Below, piece after piece: positions 7,921-16,353 of a DNA stretch of 17,176 nt. Below the pieces are notes generated by a model, which was not told the origin of the DNA, did no database searches, and worked only from the letters and a program-made list of their open reading frames with translations. Made by a program: the position numbers and the translations under genes. Numbering within the stretch: position 1 is the first letter of the stretch; every line of letters begins with the position of its first letter. The stretch comes from Haloarculaceae archaeon (GTDB taxonomy: Archaea > Halobacteriota > Halobacteria > Halobacteriales > Haloarculaceae). The stretch lies in the NCBI GenBank assembly GCA_018609665.1, contig JAHENN010000278.1, forward strand, positions 1 through 17,176, given 5' to 3'.

Positions 7921-7960
7921 GCGTTCCGCCCGCGGTCGGCCGCCTTACCGGCGTTCCGCC
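7915..7960. repeat. 16-bp direct repeat, two copies with 30-bp period
   Basis: TTACCGGCGTTCCGCC occurs at 7915-7930 and 7945-7960. Each copy contains the small inverted repeat GGCG-TTC-CGCC; in the distal copy the arms extend to CCGGCG-TTC-CGCCGG (7948-7962). The pair fills most of the 73-nt gap between the GTPase stop and the HtpX-like start. The proximal copy overlaps the TATA-like box. It may be an operator or a decayed tandem duplication. The distal hairpin lies just after the GTPase stop but has no T-tract, so a terminator role is doubtful. Confidence 0.75.
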
Positions 7961-7964
7961 GGGG

Positions 7965-9596
7965 TCAGTCGGCGGGCGTCACGTCGGTGACGGTGCCGAC
8001 GCCCTTCGAGCGGCCCTCGCGGAAGACGAACCGCTGGCCCTCCTCGACCAGGTAGGGGCGGAACTTGAACCGGACGCGGGCGGTCCCGGTGTCGCCGGGC
8101 AGCAGCTGGCCCTCCTCGGGGTGGATGGAGACGGTTTCGCTGACCGTCTCCAGGTGGACCACCGGCTCGTAGCCGTCGTGGATGCGGGTCGGGTGGTTCA
8201 GCACCATCACGTCGGCGGTGAACTCCCGGACCGGGTCGGGGTCGGCCGACCGCGGCAGCAGCACCATCCCGCGCTCGAGGTCGGCCTCGCCGATGCCCTT
8301 CAGGGCGATGCCGACGATTCGGCCGGCGGAGGCCTCCTCGACGGGGTGGTAGTGCATCTCGATGGAGCGGACCTCCACCTCGCGGAAGGCGCCGTCGGCC
8401 AGCGGCCCGACGAGCAGTTCGTCGCCGGCGGCGACCGACCCCGACCGGATGGTTCCGGAGGCGACCGCGCCGACGCCGGTGACGTTGTAGGTGCGGTCGA
8501 CGTACATCGAGAAGTCGCCGTCCGTCGGGCCGGTCTTCGGGAGCCGCTCGAACAGCTCGTCCAGCACCGGCAGCCCCTGCATCGTGACGGCGCTGGTGGT
8601 CACTATCGGCACCACCTGCTCGTTGATCTCCTCGACGGCGGCGTCGATGCCGTGCCGCTCGACCGACAGCGGCGTCCGGTCGGCGTCCCGGAGCAGCCGC
8701 TCGACCTCGCGTTCGACCTCGGCGACGCGCTCCGCGGAGACGACGTCGGCCTTCGTGACCGCCACCAGCGTCGGCAGCTCCGTCGCCAGCAGGATGCCGA
8801 GGTGTTCGCGGGTGGTCTTCGTCGGGCCGTCGTCGGCCGCCACCGTCAGCAGCCCGTAGTCGAGCTTCTGGCCGACCAGCCCCCGGATGGTCGTCCGGAG
8901 CCACGGCTCGTGGCCGACGGTGTCGACGAACGACACCAGCCGGTCGGCCTCCTCGACGACGCGGGCCCGGTCGGACTTCCGGTGGGGGTTGTCCATCCGG
9001 ACGGCGCCGTCGTCGTCGAAGCCGTAGACGCCGTAGGAGAGGTCTGCCGACAGCCCCCGCTCCATCTCGTGGGGCTGGACGTCGAGGAAGCTCCGGGTGC
9101 CGCCCTGGCCGTCGTCGGGGTCGCCGGTGACGAGCGAGCCGACCAGCGTCGACTTGCCGTGGTCGACGTGGCCCGCCGTCCCGACGACGATGTGGTCGTC
9201 GTCGACGTCGAGGACGGACCCCTCCTGCAGCGTCGCGACCCCGACCAGCCCGTCGGCCTCGCCGCGGGCGACGGTGCCGTCGTCGCCGACGCCCCACGTC
9301 TGGACGTCGTCGATGTGGGCGTCGGCCTCCTCGGCGATGAGCGACAGCACGTCCATCGTCTCGGAGAAGGCCGCCGGCTCGATGCCGGCGACGCCGCCGT
9401 CGTCGGTGACGCCAACCACGTAGGTCGCCTCGCCGTCGCCCGACAGCACCCGGTGCCGCATCTGGGCGACGAGCGACTCCAGCCGGCCGTCGGCCAGGTG
9501 CACCGCACGCGTGAGCCGCTCTTTGAACTCCACGCTGCCGTCCTCCCGTTCGCCGCGCTCCAGGGCCCGTCGGAGCGCGGCGCGGTCGGCGCTCAT
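7965..9596 (-). CDS. GTPBP1-family translational GTPase
   Basis: This 543-residue protein is an EF-Tu/EF-1A-like GTPase of the GTPBP1 group found across Halobacteria. Its precise role in translation or RNA handling is not established. An N-terminal region of about 135 residues with no G motifs precedes the G domain: G1 is GHVDHGKST (142-150), G3 is DTVGH (225-229), G4 is TKAD (281-284), and a TSAV near 335 is a G5-like site. Beta-barrel domains II and III follow (VTGVGAVASGTIRSG; GQLLPGDTGTARVRFKFRPY). The frame opens at 9626, but ATG at 9596 is preferred because similarity begins there and a TATA-like box lies 26-34 nt upstream. The fairly long insertion between G1 and G3, including PHEMERGLSADLSYGVYGF, is normal for this family. 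The stop is 73 nt before the HtpX-like start on the same strand. Confidence 0.9.
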   Translation of the reverse strand: MSADRAALRRALERGEREDGSVEFKERLTRAVHLADGRLESLVAQMRHRVLSGDGEATYVVGVTDDGGVAGIEPAAFSETMDVLSLIAEEADAHIDDVQTWGVGDDGTVARGEADGLVGVATLQEGSVLDVDDDHIVVGTAGHVDHGKSTLVGSLVTGDPDDGQGGTRSFLDVQPHEMERGLSADLSYGVYGFDDDGAVRMDNPHRKSDRARVVEEADRLVSFVDTVGHEPWLRTTIRGLVGQKLDYGLLTVAADDGPTKTTREHLGILLATELPTLVAVTKADVVSAERVAEVEREVERLLRDADRTPLSVERHGIDAAVEEINEQVVPIVTTSAVTMQGLPVLDELFERLPKTGPTDGDFSMYVDRTYNVTGVGAVASGTIRSGSVAAGDELLVGPLADGAFREVEVRSIEMHYHPVEEASAGRIVGIALKGIGEADLERGMVLLPRSADPDPVREFTADVMVLNHPTRIHDGYEPVVHLETVSETVSIHPEEGQLLPGDTGTARVRFKFRPYLVEEGQRFVFREGRSKGVGTVTDVTPAD

Positions 9597-9621
9597 TTCG
9601 TGCGGGGGTTGCGACCACACC

Positions 9622-9630
9622 GGCAAAAGG
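9622..9630 (-). promoter_or_regulatory. TATA-like box of the GTPase gene
   Basis: On the minus strand this is CCTTTTGCC, 26-34 nt before the ATG at 9596, and the only AT-rich patch in the 100-nt gap behind the phosphatase gene. It supports the 9596 start over the longer open frame. Confidence 0.5.
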
Positions 9631-9696
9631 ATTCCCCCGGACCGGCCGGAATCGGTCGTCTCGCCCGGGAGCGGCGCCGTTCGGCGGTCGGCGCGT

Positions 9697-10380
9697 TCAC
9701 CCCCCGGCGGCGCGGATGCGGTCGAGCGCCTCGAGGAAGCCGTCGGCGAAGGCCGCGTCGGTCACGACGTCGGCGGCGGCCGCGGCGGCGTCGTCGGCGT
9801 TGGCCACCGCGTAGGCCCGCTCGACCGCCCCGAACGCCGGGACGTCGTTCTCGGAGTCACCGACGGCGACGAACGCCGCCGGGTCGCGGTCCAGCAGCGC
9901 GGCGGCCGTCTCCAGCCCCGCCGCCTTGTCGACGGCCGGCGACTTGACGTGGTAGGCGTACCCCGTGTCGACGACCTCGAGGCCGTGGTCGGCGGCGGCC
10001 CGCTCCAGCGGCGCCAGCGGCCGCTCCCGCGAGACGGCGAGTTCCGTCTCCCGCCACCGGTTGACCGTGTCGACCGTCCCCCAGCCGAGGTCGTGGCCGG
10101 CCTCGCGGTAGGCCTCGGCGACGGCCGTCGCCGCCGCCGGGTCGCCGTTGTGGACCACCTCGTCGGCCGCCCGGACGTGGACGACGCCGCCGTTCTCCGC
10201 GACGACGTTCACCGGAATCCCGGCGAACTCACACAGCCCGACCGGGAACGGGAAGGCCTTGCCGGTGGCGACGACGACCGGCGCCGGCCACTCCCGGAGG
10301 GCGTCGAAGGTGCGGGGGTCCAGCGAGCCGTCCTGGCGTGTGAGCGTGCCGTCGACGTCGACGGCGAGCGGCGGAACCAT
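9697..10380 (-). CDS. Phosphoglycolate phosphatase, archaeal HAD type
   Basis: This 227-residue HAD phosphatase resembles the archaeal phosphoglycolate phosphatase group (Thermoplasma TA0175-like), which dephosphorylates 2-phosphoglycolate. Motif I is AVDVDGTLT, with nucleophile Asp8 and Asp10. VVATGK (36-41) fits motif II. KSPAVDKAAGL with Lys152 is the motif III region. VGDSENDVPAF with Asp175 and Asp179 is motif IV. A C2-type cap lies between motifs II and III. Length is typical for the family. The frame is open far upstream into other genes, but ATG at 10380 starts exactly two residues before the conserved strand and has an AT-rich box 21-33 nt upstream. Related sucrose- or mannosyl-phosphate phosphatases share these motifs, so the substrate is likely but not certain. 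Confidence 0.88.
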   Translation of the reverse strand: MVPPLAVDVDGTLTRQDGSLDPRTFDALREWPAPVVVATGKAFPFPVGLCEFAGIPVNVVAENGGVVHVRAADEVVHNGDPAAATAVAEAYREAGHDLGWGTVDTVNRWRETELAVSRERPLAPLERAAADHGLEVVDTGYAYHVKSPAVDKAAGLETAAALLDRDPAAFVAVGDSENDVPAFGAVERAYAVANADDAAAAAADVVTDAAFADGFLEALDRIRAAGG

Positions 10381-10400
10381 ACCCGCCGTTCGGCCGCCGC

Positions 10401-10413
10401 AGGTATCAAGCCT
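10401..10413. promoter_or_regulatory. AT-rich box central to a 54-nt divergent intergenic region
   Basis: AGGTATCAAGCCT is the only AT-rich patch between the divergent starts at 10380 (minus) and 10435 (plus). Its centre is about 27 nt from each ATG. On the minus strand it reads CTTGATACC. One element may therefore place TBP for both genes, or two overlapping boxes may be present. Confidence 0.55.
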
Positions 10414-10434
10414 GCCGCCGCCGTACCGTGAACT

Positions 10435-11301
10435 ATGTCGGTTTCCCACGCCGTCGACGACGTCTACGCCGTCGACCCCGAGCTGATGGGGACGCCGGGG
10501 GCGCTGACGCTGTACCTCGTCGACGCCCCGGCGCCGGCGCTCGTCGACACCGGGTCGGCGAACTCGCCGCCGCGAATCCTCGAGGCGCTGGAGACGGTCG
10601 GCGTCGCCCCCGCCGACGTCGAGCACGTCCTCGTGACGCACGTCCACCTCGACCACGGCGGCGGCGCCGGTGCGCTGGCGGAGGCGCTGCCGAACGCCAC
10701 CTTCCACGTCCACGAGGCGGGGTATCCGTACCTGACGGACCCGCAGCAGCTGTCGCGGCTGAAGCGCAGCGTCGACCGGGCGATGGGCGTCGAGGACGCC
10801 TACGGCGACCCGGAGCTGCTGCCGGCCGACCGCTGTCGGGCCGTCTCCGGCGGCGAGCGGGTCGACCTCGGCGACCGCGAGCTGCGGCTCGTCGACGCCC
10901 CCGGCCACGCGCCGCACCACTTCGCGGCCTTCGACCCGGCGACGGAGGGGCTGTTCGCCATCGACGCCGCCGGGATGCACCTGGCCGGCGAGCTGCGCCC
11001 GACGACGCCGCCGCCGGACTTCGACCTGGAGGCGAACCTCGAGACCGTCCGCCGGCTCCGGACCCTGGAGCCGTCGGTGACGTTCTACGGCCACGTCGGT
11101 CCCGGCGAGGACGCCGTCGCGGAGCTGGACCGCTACGAGGCGCTGCTGCCGGAGTGGGTCGAGACCGTCGCCGACCGCCGCGACCGCCTCGGCGAGGACG
11201 TCGACGCCATCGTCGAGACGCTGGACGACCGGTGGATGAGCCCGACCGTCGACCGGGACGTGGCGGGCGTGCTGGGCTACCTCGACCGGACGGACGGCTG
11301 A
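10435..11301 (+). CDS. Metallo-beta-lactamase-fold hydrolase
   Basis: This 288-residue protein has the metallo-beta-lactamase fold, which usually binds two metal ions and hydrolyses esters, thioesters or related bonds. The metal-binding THVHLDHGGG is at 68-77 (His69, His71, Asp73, His74). Further ligands are likely His158 in DAPGHAPHH, Asp177 in LFAIDAAGMH and His220 in FYGHVGPG. The N-terminal VDAPAPALVDTGS (29-41) is typical of the glyoxalase-II-like subgroup, and the last 65 residues look helical. ATG at 10435 is set by the AT-rich box 22-34 nt upstream, consistent with a leaderless transcript. It diverges from phosphoglycolate phosphatase and converges on the CtaA-like gene 35 nt away. 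The substrate cannot be named: a glyoxalase-II-type hydrolase or a generic thioesterase/lactonase is possible. Confidence 0.88.
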   Translation: MSVSHAVDDVYAVDPELMGTPGALTLYLVDAPAPALVDTGSANSPPRILEALETVGVAPADVEHVLVTHVHLDHGGGAGALAEALPNATFHVHEAGYPYLTDPQQLSRLKRSVDRAMGVEDAYGDPELLPADRCRAVSGGERVDLGDRELRLVDAPGHAPHHFAAFDPATEGLFAIDAAGMHLAGELRPTTPPPDFDLEANLETVRRLRTLEPSVTFYGHVGPGEDAVAELDRYEALLPEWVETVADRRDRLGEDVDAIVETLDDRWMSPTVDRDVAGVLGYLDRTDG

Positions 11302-11336
11302 CGCTCGCCGAGCGACCGGCGACCGGCGACGAGGGT

Positions 11337-12173
11337 TCAGTCGGCGGTCGCGCCGCCGGCGGCGACGGCCGGCTCCGCCCGCCGGCTCAGCCGGACCGCC
11401 GCCACCGTCAGCCCGAACGCGAGGAACGACAGCCCGAGGACGGCCAGCTGGCCCTCGTCGCCGAAGGCCCGCCGGGCGAGCACCAGCTGGGCGACCACGA
11501 GGACCGCGCCGGCTCCGGCGGCGGCGGCCGTCGCCCGGGCGCCGAGCTCCCGGCCCCACAGCGCGGCGACCGACAGCGCCGCGAACAGCCCGAAGCCGAC
11601 GGCGTAGTAGACGAACTGCGCGGCCTCGCCGAAGGTGACGAACAGCCGGGGCGTCAGCGCGACCATCACCGGAAAGGCCAGCAGGGCGGCTCCGCCGGCC
11701 AGCCGGATCCGGTCGGCGGAGACGGTCGTCTCGACGGCGTAGGTCCAGGTCGTCGCCGCCACGAGCAGCCCGAGGATGGTCGAGGCCAGCCCGAAGTGCA
11801 GCGTCAGCACGACGATGGAGTAGCCGAAGACGAACTCTTGGACGAGAACGGTGAAGGCGCCGAAGACGACCTGTACCGGCGTCAACAGTAGGGCGCCGAG
11901 CGTCGCCAGCCGGACGCGCCGCTGCCGGCCGCCGCGCCAGGCGGCGACCGTCGACCCGACGATGAGCAGGCCGGTCACCATCGCGACGAGCCGGTGGGAC
12001 CACTCGACGAACGACATGAAGTTCGCGGGGAACAGCCCGAAGACGGCGCCGTCGCACAGCGGCCACCGGGCCTCGCAGGTGAGCCCGGCGCCGGAGGTGG
12101 CGGTCACCACCCCGACCAGCGCCGTGACCGCCGTCGCGACGGTCGTCCCGGCGAGCAGCCGACGGAAGTCCAT
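11337..12173 (-). CDS. ctaA: CtaA/COX15-like heme A synthase
   Basis: CtaA oxidises the C8 methyl of heme O to a formyl group, giving heme A for terminal oxidases, in the membrane. The 278-residue protein has eight predicted hydrophobic helices in two four-helix halves. The first half holds Cys33 and Cys40 in GLTCEARWPLCDG, Glu57 and His60 in FVEWSHRLVAMVTG, and His126 in VLTLHFGLAS. These correspond closely to the Cys pair, Glu57, His60 and His123 of Bacillus CtaA. The second half contains no His or Cys at all, so the second heme site of the bacterial enzyme is absent. ATG at 12173 is preferred over the frame's earlier start because a strong TATA box (GGTATAAG) lies 24-31 nt upstream. Activity on heme O is inferred from family. 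Confidence 0.87.
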   Translation of the reverse strand: MDFRRLLAGTTVATAVTALVGVVTATSGAGLTCEARWPLCDGAVFGLFPANFMSFVEWSHRLVAMVTGLLIVGSTVAAWRGGRQRRVRLATLGALLLTPVQVVFGAFTVLVQEFVFGYSIVVLTLHFGLASTILGLLVAATTWTYAVETTVSADRIRLAGGAALLAFPVMVALTPRLFVTFGEAAQFVYYAVGFGLFAALSVAALWGRELGARATAAAAGAGAVLVVAQLVLARRAFGDEGQLAVLGLSFLAFGLTVAAVRLSRRAEPAVAAGGATAD

Positions 12174-12196
12174 AACGACGGTCGGGACCACGGGCG

Positions 12197-12204
12197 CTTA
12201 TACC
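12197..12204 (-). promoter_or_regulatory. TATA box of the CtaA-like gene
   Basis: On the minus strand this reads GGTATAAG, 24-31 nt before the ATG at 12173. It is the closest match to a consensus archaeal TATA box in the window and fixes the start of a probably leaderless transcript. Confidence 0.7.
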
Positions 12205-12312
12205 CCGCGGAACCGGCCGGACGGATGCCCGCCGGACCGGCTCGACCCGGCGCCGGCGCGGCGGGCACCGCCACACGACGGCCGGGCGTGGGCGCCGCCG
12301 TGCCGGTGGGTA

Positions 12313-12320
12313 GCTTTTTT
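12313..12320 (+). promoter_or_regulatory. TATA-like box of the malic enzyme gene
   Basis: GCTTTTTT lies 25-32 nt before the ATG at 12345, in a 171-nt GC-rich region shared with the divergent CtaA-like gene. Apart from the two promoter boxes I saw no gene or convincing repeat in that region. Confidence 0.6.
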
Positions 12321-12344
12321 GAGGCCGCTGGACGGTAGTGCGGT

Positions 12345-14600
<2,256 letters not shown>

Positions 14601-14648
14601 CCGGGCGCGAGCGCGACCGCGGCGGGCGAGGAGAATCCCACCACCGTC

Positions 14649-14698
14649 CGGCTCCGGCGCCCGGCAGTGGGTGAACGGTCGGAGAACCGCCGGAGCCG
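14649..14698. repeat. 11-bp inverted repeat between malic enzyme and the transporter operon
   Basis: CGGCTCCGGCG at 14649-14659 is perfectly complementary to CGCCGGAGCCG at 14688-14698, with a 28-nt loop. It lies 48 nt after the malic enzyme stop and about 37 nt before the transporter TATA-like box. It could be a regulator site or a processing/termination hairpin. There is no T-tract, and GC richness makes such repeats easier to get by chance. Confidence 0.5.
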
Positions 14699-14734
14699 TT
14701 CCGTTCCGCGGTATTCGGCCGCCGCGTGTCGAAA

Positions 14735-14743
14735 GCTTGAAAC
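14735..14743 (+). promoter_or_regulatory. TATA-like box of the amino acid transporter operon
   Basis: GCTTGAAAC lies 24-32 nt before the ATG at 14767, as expected for a leaderless haloarchaeal operon. It argues for 14767 as the start over the in-frame GTG at 14671 or the later ATG at 14785. Confidence 0.55.
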
Positions 14744-14766
14744 GGGGTTCACCCGACGACACGGGT

Positions 14767-15606
14767 ATGACACGCAGCTACAGCATGGACCGTCGCGCGT
14801 ACCTGAGGACGGTCGGGGTCGCGGGGACGACGGCGGCGGTCGCCGGCTGTACGGGCAACGGCAACGGGGGCGGCGAGGGCGGCGTCGAGGTCGCCTTCAC
14901 CATCGAGACCGGCGAGCAGTACGGCCTCGGGGTCCGGGAGGACGCCGGCGACCTCCAGACGGCGCTGAACGACGGCCTCAGCGCCGTCGAGGACGACGGC
15001 ACCTACGACGCGCTCATCGAGGAGTACTTCGGCTCCGGCGAGGACGCCGGCGACGTCACCGAGGGCGCCGACGGCGGCACCGGTGCCGGCACGGTCGTCG
15101 CCGGAACGGCGCCGGGGTTCGCGCCGTTCGAGTTCAACGAGGGCGGCGAGCTGGTCGGCTTCGACGTCGAGCTGACGGAGGCGGTACTGGCCCGCACCGA
15201 CTACGGGTTCGACGGGTTCGAGACCTTCGAGTTCGACAGCCTCATCCCCGCGCTGCGGGACGGCAACATCGACCTCATCGCGGCGGCGATGACCATCACC
15301 GACGAGCGCGACCAGCAGATCGACTTCTCGGACCCCTACTACGAGGCCAACCAGGCGGTGCTGGTCGCCTCCGGCAGCGGCTTCGAGCCGGAGAGCCGCC
15401 AGGACCTCGAGGGGCAGGTCGTCGGCGCCCAGAGCGGCACGACCGGCGAGGACCAGGTCGACGGCCTCATCGAGGACGGCATCATCTCCGAGGACGACAA
15501 GCGCGTCTACGACAACTACGAGCTGGCGGTGAACGACCTCGAGAGCGGCAACATCGACGCCGTCATCATCGACGTCCCGGTCGCGGAGAACTTCGCCCAG
15601 CGGTAA
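14767..15606 (+). CDS. Polar amino acid ABC transporter substrate-binding lipoprotein, apparently circularly permuted
   Basis: This is the extracellular, lipid-anchored receptor of an amino acid ABC importer. The 279 residues begin with a Tat leader (RRAYLR, 9-14) and lipobox AVAGC with Cys28. Ligand-site landmarks are TAPGFAPFEF (114-123), GFDVELTEAV (131-140), AALRDGNIDLIAAAMTITDER-type region with Arg181 for the carboxylate, AQSGTTGEDQV (221-231) and IIDVPVAENF with Asp269 for the amino group. Unusually, residues 40-89 (VEVAFTIETGEQYGLGVR to GTYDALIEEYFG) are what normally forms the C-terminus of this family, and the protein stops at ENFAQR where that segment should follow. A Gly/Asp-rich linker (90-108) joins the old C- and N-termini. 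Nothing is duplicated or lost, so the total length is normal. The permease starts 9 nt downstream. The ligand is probably a polar amino acid. Confidence 0.9.
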   Translation: MTRSYSMDRRAYLRTVGVAGTTAAVAGCTGNGNGGGEGGVEVAFTIETGEQYGLGVREDAGDLQTALNDGLSAVEDDGTYDALIEEYFGSGEDAGDVTEGADGGTGAGTVVAGTAPGFAPFEFNEGGELVGFDVELTEAVLARTDYGFDGFETFEFDSLIPALRDGNIDLIAAAMTITDERDQQIDFSDPYYEANQAVLVASGSGFEPESRQDLEGQVVGAQSGTTGEDQVDGLIEDGIISEDDKRVYDNYELAVNDLESGNIDAVIIDVPVAENFAQR

Positions 15607-15615
15607 CCCGGCGCG

Positions 15616-16353
15616 ATGGAGTCCGTACCGCTGCAGGCCGGCGACTGGGCCTTCGTCGTCGAGAACTGGCCGGTGCTCGCACAGGGGCTGTACGTGACGG
15701 TCCTGCTGACGGTCGGGAGCCTCCTGCTCGGCTTCCTGGCCGGCTTCCCGGCCGGCGCAATCGAGGTGTACGGCGCCGGCCCGCTCCGGTCGGCCGTCCG
15801 CGGGGCGGGCGTCCTGCTGCGCGGGACGCCCATCGTCGTGCTCATCGTGCTGTTCTTCTTCGGGTTGCCGTGGCCGGACGTCGGCGGGCTCCCGCTGGGC
15901 GGGTGGCTGCTGGTTCCCCGGTTCGACATCAACGGGCAGGCGCTGCTGGCGGCGACGGCGGCGCTGGGGCTCCGCAGCGCGGCCTACCAGTCGCAGGTGT
16001 TCCGCGGCGCCATCCAGAGCATCGACGAGGGGCAGATGGAGGCCGCCGAGGCCATCAGCCTCTCGAAGGTCCAGGCGATTCGTCACGTCGTGCTGCCGCA
16101 GGCGCTGCGGCGCTCGATTCCGGGCTTCCAGAACGAGTTCACCATCGTCCTGAAGGACACGAGCATCGCCATCGCCATCGGGCTCGGGGAGCTGCTGTTC
16201 CGGGGTCAGCAGCTGTTCCTCCAGCCCGGCCAGTCGGCGGTCATCGAGGTCATCCTCACCATCAGCGCCGTCTACTTCGTGCTCACCTTCGCGACGAACC
16301 GGACGCTGGACCTCCTCGAGCGGCGGTACGCGATTCCGGGGGAGTCGACATGA
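15616..16353 (+). CDS. Polar amino acid ABC transporter permease (HisMQ/GlnP type)
   Basis: This 245-residue inner-membrane protein is one half of the translocation path of the amino acid importer. It has about five hydrophobic helices, with the first near residues 20-45 (LAQGLYVTVLLTVGSLLLGF) and long ones near 68-88, 107-120, 185-200 and 208-232. RGTPIVVLIVLFFFGLPW (69-86) is the family's typical segment. The EAA loop, MEAAEAISLSKVQAIRHVVL (about 141-160) followed by PQALRR, is the docking site for the ATPase. ATG at 15616 lies 9 nt after the binding-protein stop, and the stop overlaps the ATPase start by 4 nt (ATGA). The gene order and a second permease start downstream suggest a heterodimeric channel. 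Confidence 0.93.
   Translation: MESVPLQAGDWAFVVENWPVLAQGLYVTVLLTVGSLLLGFLAGFPAGAIEVYGAGPLRSAVRGAGVLLRGTPIVVLIVLFFFGLPWPDVGGLPLGGWLLVPRFDINGQALLAATAALGLRSAAYQSQVFRGAIQSIDEGQMEAAEAISLSKVQAIRHVVLPQALRRSIPGFQNEFTIVLKDTSIAIAIGLGELLFRGQQLFLQPGQSAVIEVILTISAVYFVLTFATNRTLDLLERRYAIPGEST

Noticed and set aside
7948..7962. Hairpin CCGGCG-TTC-CGCCGG just after the GTPase stop as a transcription terminator
   Set aside because: Archaeal termination relies mainly on T-rich tracts and none follows here. The hairpin is better explained as part of the direct repeat.
11311..11328. Short tandem repeat of CGACCGG between the convergent hydrolase and CtaA-like genes
   Set aside because: About two copies of a 7-bp GC-rich unit in 35 nt is too short and too close to background composition to call a feature.
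14671..14766. Longer N-terminus for the substrate-binding protein from a GTG at 14671
   Set aside because: It would put 32 extra residues before the Tat signal and place the TATA-like box inside the gene. ATG at 14767 fits both.
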